A stretch of DNA of 64,000 bases from assembly GCA_014872815.1 (NCBI GenBank), contig WKFK01000015.1, positions 434,001 through 498,000 on the forward strand. Direction: 5' to 3'. The translations under genes were made by a program, and so were the position numbers. Positions within the stretch are counted from its first letter, which is position 1. Each line of letters begins with the position of its first letter. This document shows positions 32,655 through 42,533 of the stretch, piece by piece. This stretch comes from Paracoccaceae bacterium. GTDB lineage: Bacteria > Pseudomonadota > Alphaproteobacteria > Rhodobacterales > Rhodobacteraceae. The notes under the pieces are model-generated. The model searched no databases and was not told where the DNA came from. It saw nothing but the letters and a program-made list of their open reading frames with translations.

Positions 32655-34539
32655 AACCCCGATCCTTGCGGCGGCCTTTGCCGTCTTCGGCCTGAGCGCG
32701 GCACAAGCCGAGTATCAGGAGAGCGCATTCTGGAAATCCGATGTGGACGCAGGCAGCTTGCCCCCGGTGGCCGAGCGCGTGCCCGAGGCGCCCAAAACCG
32801 TGGACCTGAAGTTGCGCAATCGTGAGCTGGGGCAGCAGGGCGGCACCCTGCGCACGATGGTGACGCGCTCCAAAGACGTTCGCCAGATGGTGGTTTACGG
32901 CTACGCGCGTTTGGTGGGGTTCAACGAACGCTATGAGCTGGTCGCCGACATTCTCAAGAGTATTGAGAACGAGGACGACAAGAAATTCACCATGCACCTT
33001 CGCCCGGGTCACAAGTGGTCTGACGGGCATCCGTTCACCTCTGAGGATTTCCGGTATTGGTGGGAAGATGTGGCCAACAATGAGCTGCTGTCTCCTTCCG
33101 GTCCGGTGGATTTCTTGCGGGTGGAAGGCGAGTTGCCTAAGGTCAGCTTCCCGGATGAACACACAGTGATCTACGAGTGGTCCAAGCCCAATCCGCAGTT
33201 TTTGCAGATGCTGGCCGAGGCGCGGCCACCGTTCATTTACCGTCCCGCACATTATTTGAAGCCCTTCCACGCGGATTTCACCGACGAGGAAACACTACGC
33301 GAACGCCTCTATGAAGCGCGGGTGCGTAGCTGGGCGGCGCTGCATAACCGCCAAGACAATATGTACAAGTTCGACAATCCTGACCTGCCGACGTTGCAGC
33401 CTTGGATGATGGCGACCAAAGACGGCAAGAGCCGTTTCGTATTTGTGCGCAATCCGTACTATCACCGCGTCGATACCAATGGCGTACAGCTGCCTTACAT
33501 CGACGTGGTCGAAATGCAGGTGGTCGCGCCGGGGCTTGTGGCGGCCAAAGCCAACGCGGGTGAGGTTGATCTGCAGGCGCGCGGGCTGGATTTCAAAGAT
33601 GCAGCGATCCTGAAAAAGGGAGAGGCGTCGGGTGGCTACGGCACCAAATTGTGGGCCAATGGCACGGCGAGCCAGATCGCGATTTATCCGAACCTGAACT
33701 ACAATGACGAAGGCTGGCGCGAGATCATGCGCGATGTGCGTTTCCGCCGGGCGTTGTCGTTGGCAATCAACCGCAAGACTATCAACAAAGGTTTGTATTT
33801 TGGTTTGGCCAAAGCGGGTGGCATGACCGTGCTACCAGCCAGCCCATTCTTCAAAGAAGAAAACCGTGACGCCTGGGCGATCCGTGATGTGGAGATGGCC
33901 AACGCGCTGCTCGATGAAATGGGCATGGATAAGCGCGACAAGGACGGGTTTCGCTTGCTGCCGGACGGGCGTCCGGCCTGGGTGGTGATTGAGACCGCGG
34001 GTGAACGACAGGAAGTGGAAAACGCGCTGCAGATCATCACCGACAACTGGGCCGAGATTGGCGTGAAGCTGATTATGCGGCCGTTGGAGCGCGATATCCT
34101 GCGCAATCGGGTTTATGCGGGGGAAACCATGGCCTCGACCTGGTTTGGCTGGGACAACGGGTTGCCGCAGCCTTACACCTCGCCCGCCTATTTGGCGCCG
34201 TGGGATCAGGCCTTCCAAGCTTGGCCGAAGTGGGGGCAGTATCACCAGAACCACGGGGCCGTGGGGGAGCCACCCGATTTGCCAGCGGCGATTGAGCTCA
34301 ATGATTTGGCGCATCAGTGGACCAAGGCCTATTCCACCGTAGACCGGGCCATCATTTGGCAGAAGATGGTGGATATTCACGCCGACAACGTCTTTGCCAT
34401 TGGTATTCTGAACGGTGCACCGCAGCCTGTTGTGGTGAACAACACCCTGCGCAATGTGCCAGAGAAAGCCATCTGGGCCTGGTCGCCGGGCGCGCATTTC
34501 GGGGTGCATCGCCCTGATGAATTTTTCTTCGCGGAATAG
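32647..34539 (+). CDS. Periplasmic solute-binding protein, SBP_bac_5 (oligopeptide) family
   Basis: 630 residues. I start at ATG 32647, nine bases after AAGG and overlapping the ATPase stop. The signal peptide is FKTPILAAAFAVFGLSAAQA. The mature protein shows the family-5 features: LRPGHKWSDGHPFTSEDFRYWWE, then VRFRRALSLAINRKTINKGLYFGLA, and a long C-terminal lobe. It is longer than DppA (about 535). The ligand is probably a peptide or peptide-like molecule. An unusual N-terminal stretch of about 45 residues precedes the binding fold. Confidence 0.9.
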   Translation: MFKTPILAAAFAVFGLSAAQAEYQESAFWKSDVDAGSLPPVAERVPEAPKTVDLKLRNRELGQQGGTLRTMVTRSKDVRQMVVYGYARLVGFNERYELVADILKSIENEDDKKFTMHLRPGHKWSDGHPFTSEDFRYWWEDVANNELLSPSGPVDFLRVEGELPKVSFPDEHTVIYEWSKPNPQFLQMLAEARPPFIYRPAHYLKPFHADFTDEETLRERLYEARVRSWAALHNRQDNMYKFDNPDLPTLQPWMMATKDGKSRFVFVRNPYYHRVDTNGVQLPYIDVVEMQVVAPGLVAAKANAGEVDLQARGLDFKDAAILKKGEASGGYGTKLWANGTASQIAIYPNLNYNDEGWREIMRDVRFRRALSLAINRKTINKGLYFGLAKAGGMTVLPASPFFKEENRDAWAIRDVEMANALLDEMGMDKRDKDGFRLLPDGRPAWVVIETAGERQEVENALQIITDNWAEIGVKLIMRPLERDILRNRVYAGETMASTWFGWDNGLPQPYTSPAYLAPWDQAFQAWPKWGQYHQNHGAVGEPPDLPAAIELNDLAHQWTKAYSTVDRAIIWQKMVDIHADNVFAIGILNGAPQPVVVNNTLRNVPEKAIWAWSPGAHFGVHRPDEFFFAE

Positions 34540-34548
34540 GAGCGCAGA

Positions 34549-35577
34549 ATGGCCCTGCTGCGGTTTGCAGTTTTCCGGTTTCTGACCATGCTGGCGACCC
34601 TCGTCGTGGTGTCGGTGCTGGTGTTTTTGATCATCACCCTGCCGCCGGGGGACTATCTGTCCAACCAGATCAACGAGCTGCGGGCCACGGGCCAGTCGGC
34701 GGGGATCGCCAAGGCGGAATTTCTGCGGGCGGAGTATTCGCTCGATCAGCCGTTGTGGAAGCAATACCTGATCTGGGCGGGCTTTATGCCGGGACCCCAT
34801 GGGTTTGCCGGGCTGTTGCAAGGCGAATTTGGCTGGTCCTTTGAGTTTGACAAACCGGTGGCGGATCTGGTCGGCGGGGCGCTGTGGATGACCGTGTTGG
34901 TCAACCTCGCGGCGGTACTGTTCATCTATGCGGTGGCTTTGCCGCTGGGCATCCTGGCGGCGGCGAAGTCGAAAACCTGGGTGGATTATACGTCGGCTTT
35001 TGTGGGCTACCTGGGTTTGGCGACGCCAAACTTCCTTCTGGCGCTGATCCTGTTTTACTACGGCAATCGCTATCTCAACCTGCCCATTGGCGGCTTGATG
35101 GACCCGCAATACGAAGGGCAGCCGATGAGCTTTGACAAGATGAAGTCGGTGCTCATTCACCTGATCATTCCGACGTTTGTGATCGGCACAAGCGGCGCGG
35201 CGGCGATGATGCAGCGGTTGCGGGCGAACCTCTTGGATGAGCTGGGCAAACCCTATGTGGAAACGGCCCGCGCCAAAGGTATGAGCGAGCCGCGTATGCT
35301 GACCAAATACCCGCTGCGGGTGGCGTTTAACCCCTTTGTCGCCGACATCGGCACGCTGTTGCCGTCTTTGGTGTCTGGCTCGGTTTTGGTGTCGGTGGTG
35401 CTGGGTTTGCAGACCATTGGGCCGCTGTTGCTCTCTGCTCTGAAGTCGCAAGACTTGTTCCTCTCGGCCTTTGTGCTGATGTTTGTGGCGCTGTTGACGC
35501 TGATTGGCACGCTGATTTCTGACCTGTTGCTGGCGCTCTTGGATCCGCGCATTCGATTTGGAGGGCGGGAGCGATGA
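34549..35577 (+). CDS. ABC importer permease, DppB/OppB type
   Basis: 342 residues with a first N-terminal helix (LRFAVFRFLTMLATLVVVSV), a periplasmic loop and five further helices. The EAA-type loop is LLDELGKPYVETARAKGMSEPRM. GGAG is located upstream of the ATG. Its stop overlaps the second permease start (ATGA). It forms the inner-membrane channel with the next gene product. Confidence 0.93.
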   Translation: MALLRFAVFRFLTMLATLVVVSVLVFLIITLPPGDYLSNQINELRATGQSAGIAKAEFLRAEYSLDQPLWKQYLIWAGFMPGPHGFAGLLQGEFGWSFEFDKPVADLVGGALWMTVLVNLAAVLFIYAVALPLGILAAAKSKTWVDYTSAFVGYLGLATPNFLLALILFYYGNRYLNLPIGGLMDPQYEGQPMSFDKMKSVLIHLIIPTFVIGTSGAAAMMQRLRANLLDELGKPYVETARAKGMSEPRMLTKYPLRVAFNPFVADIGTLLPSLVSGSVLVSVVLGLQTIGPLLLSALKSQDLFLSAFVLMFVALLTLIGTLISDLLLALLDPRIRFGGRER

Positions 35578-36725
35578 CCATGCAACCGGATGGCCGGTAC
35601 GTCGATCAGGCGCCGTATGATCCCGAAGCCGCCGCCGAGGCGCGCAGTGCTGAGCTGGACATGTCCAATGCGCGGCTGTTGTGGCTGCGGTTTAAGCAAC
35701 ACAAGCTGGGCTTGGTCTCGGCCATCTTCCTGTTGCTGTCCTACCTGTCTCTGCCTTTTGCAGGGTTCATTGCGCCCTATGCGCCCAACGAGCGGCTGGA
35801 GGATTACATCTACGCCCCGCCGCAGGGCATGCATTTCTTCCACGAGGGCAAGTTCATCGGGCCGCATGTCTATCCGACCACGGCAGAGATGGATCTGGAA
35901 AGCTTCAGTTGGAAATATGTGCCGGACACCAGCAGTCCGGCGATGTTGGAGTTCTTCTGCGAGGGCTCTGACTACAAGCTGGCTGGCTTGATCCCGTCCA
36001 ACACCCATCTGTTCTGTGCCCCAGAAGGCGCGACCATGTTCCTGTTTGGTGCGGACCGGCTGGGACGGGATGTGTTCTCTCGCATTCTTTATGGCGCGCA
36101 ATTGTCGCTGACCGTGGGTCTTGTGGGCATCACCGTGTCCTTTGTGATTGGCATCGTGCTTGGGTCTATTGCAGGCTACTTTGGTGGCTTCCTCGATTGG
36201 ATCATCAATCGTGTGATCGAAGTGCTGCGCAGCCTGCCGGAACTGCCCTTGTGGCTTGCCTTGTCGGCGGCGGTGCCGTCCCATTGGGGGCCGGTGTCGG
36301 TGTTTTTCATTATCTCGATCATTCTCGGGATATTGGATTGGCCCGGATTGGCGCGTGCGGTGCGCTCCAAATTCCTTAGCCTTCGCGAAGAAGAGTTTGT
36401 GAAAGCGGCGGAGATGATGGGCGCGAAACCCAGCCGTGTGATCAAAAAGCACCTGCTGCCCAACTTCCTCAGCCACCTGATTGCCAGCGCAACCCTGTCG
36501 ATCCCGGCGATGATCCTTGGGGAAACGGCGCTGTCCTTCCTGGGACTTGGCCTGCGGGCCCCGGCCGTGAGTTGGGGTGTGATGCTGAACGACGCCCAGA
36601 ACTTGGCCTCAATCGAGATCTACCCGTGGACGGCGATCCCGATGCTGCCAATTGTGATTGTGGTGCTGGCGTTCAACTTCTTTGGCGACGGCTTGCGCGA
36701 CGCGATGGACCCGAACCGGAGCTAA
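35574..36725 (+). CDS. ABC importer permease, DppC/OppC type
   Basis: 383 residues, longer than typical DppC (about 300) because of a roughly 100-residue periplasmic insertion between the first helix (ending near residue 65) and FLFGADRLGRDVFSRILYGAQLSL. The insertion includes paired cysteines (FFCEGSDY, LFCAPEGA) that could form a disulfide. The EAA loop reads FVKAAEMMGAKPSRVIKKHLLPN. Permeases of the YejE type also have extended loops here. It is the last gene of the importer operon, followed by a terminator. Confidence 0.92.
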   Translation: MTMQPDGRYVDQAPYDPEAAAEARSAELDMSNARLLWLRFKQHKLGLVSAIFLLLSYLSLPFAGFIAPYAPNERLEDYIYAPPQGMHFFHEGKFIGPHVYPTTAEMDLESFSWKYVPDTSSPAMLEFFCEGSDYKLAGLIPSNTHLFCAPEGATMFLFGADRLGRDVFSRILYGAQLSLTVGLVGITVSFVIGIVLGSIAGYFGGFLDWIINRVIEVLRSLPELPLWLALSAAVPSHWGPVSVFFIISIILGILDWPGLARAVRSKFLSLREEEFVKAAEMMGAKPSRVIKKHLLPNFLSHLIASATLSIPAMILGETALSFLGLGLRAPAVSWGVMLNDAQNLASIEIYPWTAIPMLPIVIVVLAFNFFGDGLRDAMDPNRS

Positions 36726-36745
36726 GGCTGCGGTTCGGCCTTTTT
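36724..36745 (+). terminator. Intrinsic terminator of the peptide ABC operon
   Basis: AAGGCTG (36724-36730) pairs with CGGCCTT (36736-36742), with one G-U pair, across a 5-nt loop and runs directly into TTTTT (36741-36745). The stem overlaps the TAA stop of the permease gene. Confidence 0.7.
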
Positions 36746-36759
36746 GAAAACGCTGAAAT

Positions 36760-37293
36760 TTAGTGACAGGCGGAGAACACCGGGCGTGGCGCGCTGGTAC
36801 CCAGCGTCTTGCGTGTGCCTTCAAACGCGGCGCGGGCTGAGTTGATCAGCGATTGCTCCGCCCGGTTCCACTTGGCTGCGGCCTTGGGGGCGAGCTGAAG
36901 CGGTTTTGGCGCGTCCAGCTGCGGCGTTGGCTCAATACGCTCCGAAGTCGCGGCGACTTGAGCCGCTTTCCACGCCTTGGCCGCTTTGCGCGCCATGGCA
37001 TCCCGTTGGCGGCGCCATGCTTGGCATTCCGCAGCCTGACGCGCGGTGCGCGGGCGACGGCGAACACGCGGCTTAGGGGCAGCATCGGCATTTTTGCGCG
37101 CAATGTGGTGTGCCACGGCGTCATAAGCGGCGTTGATCTCGCTCATGCGGCGTGCAGCTTCTTCCGGATCGGTTTTGGCCAGATCAGGATGATAGCGCCG
37201 CGCCAGTCTGCGCCACGCGGCCCGCATCTCTTTTTCAGAGGCCTGGGGCGTGACCTGCAGGAGGTCGTAAGCGTATGCGAGATCATGTGCCAT
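36760..37293 (-). CDS. J-domain (DnaJ-like) protein
   Basis: 177 residues. The J domain is at the very N-terminus: AYDLLQVTPQASEKEMRAAW, then RRYHPDLAK with the HPD tripeptide, and MSEINAAYDAV. The remainder is basic and Ala-rich without zinc fingers, so this is a class III J protein that would recruit DnaK to an unknown client. It is a single gene ending 34 nt from the convergent permease. Confidence 0.85.
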   Translation of the reverse strand: MAHDLAYAYDLLQVTPQASEKEMRAAWRRLARRYHPDLAKTDPEEAARRMSEINAAYDAVAHHIARKNADAAPKPRVRRRPRTARQAAECQAWRRQRDAMARKAAKAWKAAQVAATSERIEPTPQLDAPKPLQLAPKAAAKWNRAEQSLINSARAAFEGTRKTLGTSAPRPVFSACH

Positions 37294-37407
37294 GTGATGA
37301 GTTTGGGCCTTTGAGCTTCATTCATCAAGTATTTGGCTAAAATTCTAAGCATCTTCTTAAGGGCGCGTTTAGGAGTATGCCGCTATTGGTTAACGCTGAC
37401 GCCAAAG

Positions 37408-37442
37408 AAACAGGGCGCGTGTTGCCCACACGCGCCCTGTTT
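37408..37442 (-). terminator. Intrinsic terminator of the MscS gene
   Basis: A perfect 15-bp stem, AAACAGGGCGCGTGT (37408-37422) against ACACGCGCCCTGTTT (37428-37442), with loop TGCCC. On the minus strand it ends in TTTCTTT. It lies 26 nt past the mscS-family stop and is symmetrical enough to work on both strands. Confidence 0.85.
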
Positions 37443-37468
37443 GTCCGTTTAGACTGTGCGTCCGGCGC

Positions 37469-39820
37469 TTAGCGGTCATCCCCGCCAGCGGGGCCACCTT
37501 CCATGGCGTCTTCATCCATCGCCGCTTCGACAGCGCCGGCAACCGCTTCGCGTTGCTTGGGGGTGAGGTTTTCGGCATTGGTGTCATCGGCAATGCGCAC
37601 GGTGACCTCGCGGTGGGCGAATTTGATGCCTTCGCGCTCAAACAGCTCGCGGATCTCCTGATAGACCCGTTTGCGCACCAGCCATTGGTCGCCCGGTTTG
37701 GTCATGAATTTCACCCGGATGATCATGGCGCTGTCCTGCATCTCCACAACGCCTTGTGATTTCAAAGGCTGGATGAAGTTGTGCCCAATCACCGGATCGT
37801 CGAGCAACTCGATGCCAAGCTTTTTAACCAGCTTGCGCACCCGTTCCACGTCGGTGTCATAGGTCACGCGCAGCTTGAGTTTCATGATCACCCAGTCGCG
37901 GGAGTAGTTGGTGAGATACTGGATTTCGCCAAACGGAATGGTGTGCAGTGGGCCAAGGTGGTGGCGCAGCTGGAAGGAGCGCACGGAGATTTTCTCTACC
38001 GTACCTTTCACCGAGCCAATGTCGATGTATTCGCCTTTGCGGAAGGCGTCATCAAACAGGAAGAACGCGCCGGAGAAGATATCCCGGACAAGCGATTGCG
38101 CGCCAAAGCCAACGGCCAAGCCAACCACACCAGCACCGGCAAACAGCGGGCTGACGTTGACGCCCATTTCCATCAACACAATCAGGATGATGGTCACGAG
38201 GATCACCAGGAGAACAAAGTTGCGGAATAAGGGCAGCAAGGTTGCCAGTCGAGACGCGCTTGCGCCGCCGCCTTCGTCGCCGAGTTCGGCCTCTTCTGCT
38301 GGGTCGCCTTGTTCCTCTCGGATGCGGTTGTCGATCCAGATGCGGAACGCGTGGAAGCCGATGTAGCCCAAAAAGAGGATAACAATCACGTCGAGGAGCT
38401 GTCCGCCTGGCATATCCTCATTCATGATGTTGTCTGCATTGAAGATATAAAGCGCGGCATACAGGCCCGCGACCAGCGCAAGAACACCGGAAATCCGGCG
38501 TGCCAGCTCTTCAAAGGTGTTCATCTGACGGTGGTCGATGATGTTTTCGAGTTGGAACAGTTCCGCTTGCTGCTGTTCGGACAGGTTGCCTTCCTCTTCA
38601 GCCTCATCCCGCAGGGCGTCCGCTGCTTCGTTCATTTCTTTCACAGCGCGGTTGCGCTCAAAGTAGCGTTCGATGCCGAAGTTGATGGTGGCGTAAACCA
38701 CCAGCACAGCGGTGAGGATCATATAGGCGCCAGCGATCAGGGGAATTTCGGTTTCATTGCCGATGATCAAATCCCATGAGTAACGCGCCCAACCGTAGAT
38801 CACATAGACAATGAAGATCGGTGCCCACAATGTGCTGGCCCACCGGGTGGCCAGCGGTACGCGATCCGCCTCGCGGCCATTGCGGATGGCGTAGGAGATC
38901 GCGCGGTAGTTGGCGAACACCAGCGCAATGTTACCAAGGGCAAACAATGTGGAGAGAACTAGCGTGTTCACCGCGTAGACGTCGTAGACCAGACCAAGTT
39001 CGCTTAGCCATTCGCCAAAAATCATGGTGCTAACGTCAACGATACCAAGCCCGGTGACCCAATAATGCAGCTTCTTGGAATCGTGCGTCGAAAACGCCGG
39101 AATGCGGTATTGAGGCAAATACGGCGACAGGATCATACGCCAGGTCAGTGCAATCACCCGCGACAACGCATAGGCTGCAAAAATGGATGCAGTGGTGAAA
39201 CGCACCGCTGTGTCATCTGATGTTCCAAATATCAGCACGCCCAAGAGCGCGGCGACGGCCATGCCGATGAACACGCCAAGTACGCCAGCTAAAAAACGGA
39301 CTACCAAAAACGGGAGCTTTTGCGTGTAGCCTTCTGGCACTTCACGGATCAGGGGCACAACAAAGCGTGCCGCCAGTCGTCGTCCGTAGACTTGCCGCTC
39401 AAAGATCACCCCAACGCCCAGAAGTAGCAAGGTGATCACCAGTTGCTTGGCAAAGAACAGAATGGTGCCGTCCGGGCTGGAGGCGCGGAGGATAAACAGG
39501 ACTTCGTTGATCGCGACAGGAAGGTGTTGAATGCGATCCTGCAGCACCTTGTTGAAACCTTCCAACTCCCATTGCAGGCGCATGACGGACGTCATGTTGC
39601 TGGTCTCGTCGATTTCCTCTGGAGCTTCGGCCGCGTTCTCTGTCGCCATCCGATTGCCGTCGCTATCCAGAATGATAACGGTCATGCCGCTTTCGCTGGC
39701 CTGTTGCATGAGCTGAGTAAGCGCGTCGGAGGCTGGCGCGTCATCCGCGTCCTGCGCTTGGACGGCGGCCAAAGGCAAAAAGAGACATACCGAGAGAACG
39801 GCAAATAGAAGTCGGATCAT
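37469..39820 (-). CDS. Large MscS-family mechanosensitive channel
   Basis: 783 residues from ATG 39820, giving a signal peptide (IRLLFAVLSVCLFLPLAAVQA). It has a short acidic periplasmic region and about ten membrane helices. The MscS core follows: FAGAGVVGLAVGFGAQSLVRDIFSGAFFLFDD with the glycine/alanine-lined pore helix, then the beta domain (GSVKGTVEKISVRSFQLR) and the cytosolic alpha/beta domain. A charged acidic loop (EEAELGDEGGG) precedes the pore region. It resembles YbdG/MscM-like enlarged channels that open on osmotic downshock. It is a monocistronic gene with its own terminator. Confidence 0.88.
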   Translation of the reverse strand: MIRLLFAVLSVCLFLPLAAVQAQDADDAPASDALTQLMQQASESGMTVIILDSDGNRMATENAAEAPEEIDETSNMTSVMRLQWELEGFNKVLQDRIQHLPVAINEVLFILRASSPDGTILFFAKQLVITLLLLGVGVIFERQVYGRRLAARFVVPLIREVPEGYTQKLPFLVVRFLAGVLGVFIGMAVAALLGVLIFGTSDDTAVRFTTASIFAAYALSRVIALTWRMILSPYLPQYRIPAFSTHDSKKLHYWVTGLGIVDVSTMIFGEWLSELGLVYDVYAVNTLVLSTLFALGNIALVFANYRAISYAIRNGREADRVPLATRWASTLWAPIFIVYVIYGWARYSWDLIIGNETEIPLIAGAYMILTAVLVVYATINFGIERYFERNRAVKEMNEAADALRDEAEEEGNLSEQQQAELFQLENIIDHRQMNTFEELARRISGVLALVAGLYAALYIFNADNIMNEDMPGGQLLDVIVILFLGYIGFHAFRIWIDNRIREEQGDPAEEAELGDEGGGASASRLATLLPLFRNFVLLVILVTIILIVLMEMGVNVSPLFAGAGVVGLAVGFGAQSLVRDIFSGAFFLFDDAFRKGEYIDIGSVKGTVEKISVRSFQLRHHLGPLHTIPFGEIQYLTNYSRDWVIMKLKLRVTYDTDVERVRKLVKKLGIELLDDPVIGHNFIQPLKSQGVVEMQDSAMIIRVKFMTKPGDQWLVRKRVYQEIRELFEREGIKFAHREVTVRIADDTNAENLTPKQREAVAGAVEAAMDEDAMEGGPAGGDDR

Positions 39821-40016
39821 GGGGTGGTCTTTCCTGTCGTCTTTTAACGGTCTTACAGGAACAAAGCGGTGGGGCAAAACAGATTACCGAGAGGGAAGCG
39901 CAAATTGCGTCTCTGTTGCACGGCTTTAGGGCGCTTTGGGGGTGACATCTGCGGGGAAACCCGATAGCGCGGATGGGACAGGAAATGACGCGCATTTTCA
40001 CAAAGGCACAAGAGAC

Positions 40017-41294
40017 GTGAGCCTGACAAAGACAGAAAAAATCGCCGTTTTGGGGTTGGGCTATGTTGGCCTGCCGTTGGCGCTCGGGCTGGCGCGAGCG
40101 GGCTTTGACGTGGTGGGCTTTGACACCAACAGCCGATTGGTCGCTCGGTTGCTGAATCACGATGACCCCAATGGCGAAGTGTCTTCCGAGACTCTGGCGG
40201 CGAGCACGGCGCGGTTCACCGATGATGCCGCTGATTTGGCTGGCCGCACCGCTTTTATTCTAGGCGTGCCGACACCGATCACCGATGCCAAGGAACCAGA
40301 TTTGGGGCCAGTTTTGGGGGCTTGTGCCACCATCGCGCCGTATCTGACACCCGGCGCTTTGGTGATTTTGGAAAGCACGGTGTATCCGGGCGTGACCGAA
40401 GACGTTTGCGGCCCGGCCTTGGCGGAGGCTAGCGGGCTTAAGGCAGGCACGGACATTAAGCTGGGTTACTCGCCGGAGCGGGTGAACCCCGGCGATGCGG
40501 AGCACACGCTGGAGCATGTGGTTAAAGTGGTGGCGGCGCAGGACGTGGAAACACTGGACCGTGTGGATGCCATTTACCGCCCGGTGATCAAGGCTGGATT
40601 GCACCGCGCCAGTTCGATCAAGACGGCTGAGGCGGCCAAGGTGATCGAGAACACCCAGCGGGATTTGAATATTGCGCTGGTGAATGAGTTTTCGCTGATC
40701 TTTGCGCGGATGGGGCTCGACACGCTGGAAGTGCTCGAAGCGGCGGGCACCAAGTGGAACTTCCTACCATTCACGCCGGGTCTGGTGGGCGGGCACTGCA
40801 TTGGTGTCGACCCTTATTATCTGACCTATCGCGCGGAGCAGTTGGGCTATCGGCCTGAGGTGATCCTTGCGGGCCGTCGGATTAACGACAACATGGGCCG
40901 CCATGTGGCGCAGGAGCTGATCAAAGGTCTTTTGGCCAAAGGCACCAATGCCTCTGGCGCACGGGTGCTGGTCATGGGGCTGGCGTTCAAGGAAAACTGT
41001 GCCGACACGCGCAATTCGCGTGTGGTGGATATTGTGGACGAACTCAAAAGCTATTCCGCATCGGTCGACATCTGGGACCCTTGGGTTGATCCGGAAGCGG
41101 TCGATGCACATTACGGCTATGCGCTGGTCGATCAGCCCGAAAAAGGGGCGTATGACGCCGTGGTCGTTGCCGTGGCGCATCGTCAATTCCGCGAGATGGA
41201 CAGCGTGGCGATAAGAGCCCTCGGAAAGCCGGACGCTTTGCTTTACGATATCAAAGGGGTTTTACCGAAGTCCGAGTCGGACTGGCGGTTGTAA
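40017..41294 (+). CDS. Nucleotide-sugar 6-dehydrogenase (UDP-GlcNAc/GalNAc type, TviB/WbpA-like)
   Basis: 425 residues starting with GTG 40017. The NAD-binding loop is LGLGYVGLPLALGLARAG, the substrate motif ILESTVYPGVTED, and the catalytic cysteine lies in GGHCIGVDPYYLT, a form typical of UDP-N-acetyl-hexosamine dehydrogenases. GLAFKENCADTRNS closes the C-terminal domain. The enzyme oxidises C6 of a UDP sugar twice, giving a UDP-hexosaminuronate for a glycan. It is the first gene of a tightly packed glycan operon reaching 47800. Confidence 0.9.
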   Translation: MSLTKTEKIAVLGLGYVGLPLALGLARAGFDVVGFDTNSRLVARLLNHDDPNGEVSSETLAASTARFTDDAADLAGRTAFILGVPTPITDAKEPDLGPVLGACATIAPYLTPGALVILESTVYPGVTEDVCGPALAEASGLKAGTDIKLGYSPERVNPGDAEHTLEHVVKVVAAQDVETLDRVDAIYRPVIKAGLHRASSIKTAEAAKVIENTQRDLNIALVNEFSLIFARMGLDTLEVLEAAGTKWNFLPFTPGLVGGHCIGVDPYYLTYRAEQLGYRPEVILAGRRINDNMGRHVAQELIKGLLAKGTNASGARVLVMGLAFKENCADTRNSRVVDIVDELKSYSASVDIWDPWVDPEAVDAHYGYALVDQPEKGAYDAVVVAVAHRQFREMDSVAIRALGKPDALLYDIKGVLPKSESDWRL

Positions 41295-41309
41295 AGCGAG
41301 GCGGGTGAC

Positions 41310-42533
41310 GTGTCCGAAGCGATTTCTATAACGGGTGATTTGGCGGCCAATGCGTCGCCGCGTGTGCTGTTTTACAGTCACGACACCTATGGTCTGGGCC
41401 ATCTGCGCCGCTCGCGGGCATTGGCAACTGCTATCACGCAGGCCGACAGCCGGATTTCCGCGCTGATCCTCACAGGCTCGCCAGTGGCGGGGCGCTTCCC
41501 GTTTCCCGATAATGTGGACCACATCCGCCTGCCCGGCGTGACCAAGACTCCGGATGGCGACTACGAAAGTGAGCGGCTGGGTTTGCACATTGATGAAACC
41601 ACGGCGCTGCGTGCGGGGTTGATCAAGGCCACCGTGGAGCATTTTGATCCTGACATCTTAATCGTGGACAAAGAGCCAACGGGTTTTCGCGGCGAGCTGT
41701 TGCCTGCACTGGAATGGTTGAAGGCCAAGCGTAAGGCGCATTTGGTGCTGGGTCTGCGCGATGTGCTGGATGATCCTGACGTGCTGGCGGCAGAATGGGA
41801 CCGCAAAGGTGCCTTGGAAGCAGCCGAGAAATACTACGATGAGACTTGGGTCTATGGGCTGCGCTCAATTTACGATCCCACCGCAGGCCTGAATCTCTCA
41901 GCAAACTTCCGGTCGCGGATGAAATTCACAGGGTATCTGCATCGCGAGGCCCTGAGCGAAGGCGAAACCCCTGAGCAGCCTTACGTCCTTGTGACGCCAG
42001 GTGGCGGTGGGGACGGGGCCTGCATGGTGGATTTGGTTCTGTCAGCCTATGAGCAGGACCCGGACCTGTCTCCACGGGCCGTGCTGGTCTACGGACCGTT
42101 TCTCAGCGGCGAAGTGCGGGCTGAGTTTGAAGCGCGTGTTGCCAAGCTCAATGGCCGTGTGCAGGCCGTGGGCTTTGACAGCCGCATGGAGACCCTGATG
42201 AAGGGTGCGATGGGGATTGTCTCCATGGGCGGTTACAACACCTTCTGTGAGGTGCTGTCCTTTGACAAACCGGTCGTGATCGTCCCGCGCACTCGTCCGC
42301 GTATGGAACAGCACATCCGCGCCAGCCGGGCCGAAAGCCTTGGCCTCGTGCGCATGTTGGACGAGCAGCGCGACGGCTTTACGCCGGAGGCAATGATCGC
42401 CGCCATCCGCGCGCTGCCGGATCAGCCGAAACCAAGCCACGCCTTTGTACCCGGTCTGCTGGACGGGTTGGATGTGGTTTCTGAACGTACTTTGGCAATG
42501 CTTGGCGTTGCCCGATCTCAAGGCGCTGCATGA
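41310..42533 (+). CDS. MurG-like glycosyltransferase, COG4671 type (first copy)
   Basis: 407 residues with GTG start at 41310, eight bases after GAGG. GT-B fold. The N-terminus has FYSHDTYGLGHLRRSRALA, and the C-terminal donor site has SMGGYNTFCEVLSFDKPVVIVPR with RMEQHIRA, which is the hallmark of COG4671 'predicted glycosyltransferases'. Substrate unknown. It overlaps the next glycosyltransferase gene in ATGA and has a distant paralogue at 45433-46575. Confidence 0.85.
   Translation: MSEAISITGDLAANASPRVLFYSHDTYGLGHLRRSRALATAITQADSRISALILTGSPVAGRFPFPDNVDHIRLPGVTKTPDGDYESERLGLHIDETTALRAGLIKATVEHFDPDILIVDKEPTGFRGELLPALEWLKAKRKAHLVLGLRDVLDDPDVLAAEWDRKGALEAAEKYYDETWVYGLRSIYDPTAGLNLSANFRSRMKFTGYLHREALSEGETPEQPYVLVTPGGGGDGACMVDLVLSAYEQDPDLSPRAVLVYGPFLSGEVRAEFEARVAKLNGRVQAVGFDSRMETLMKGAMGIVSMGGYNTFCEVLSFDKPVVIVPRTRPRMEQHIRASRAESLGLVRMLDEQRDGFTPEAMIAAIRALPDQPKPSHAFVPGLLDGLDVVSERTLAMLGVARSQGAA

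Noticed and set aside
33832-35451. A 539-codon minus-strand open frame across the binding protein and permease genes
   Set aside because: It runs through two well-supported genes and a gene boundary. Composition is typical of an antisense shadow.
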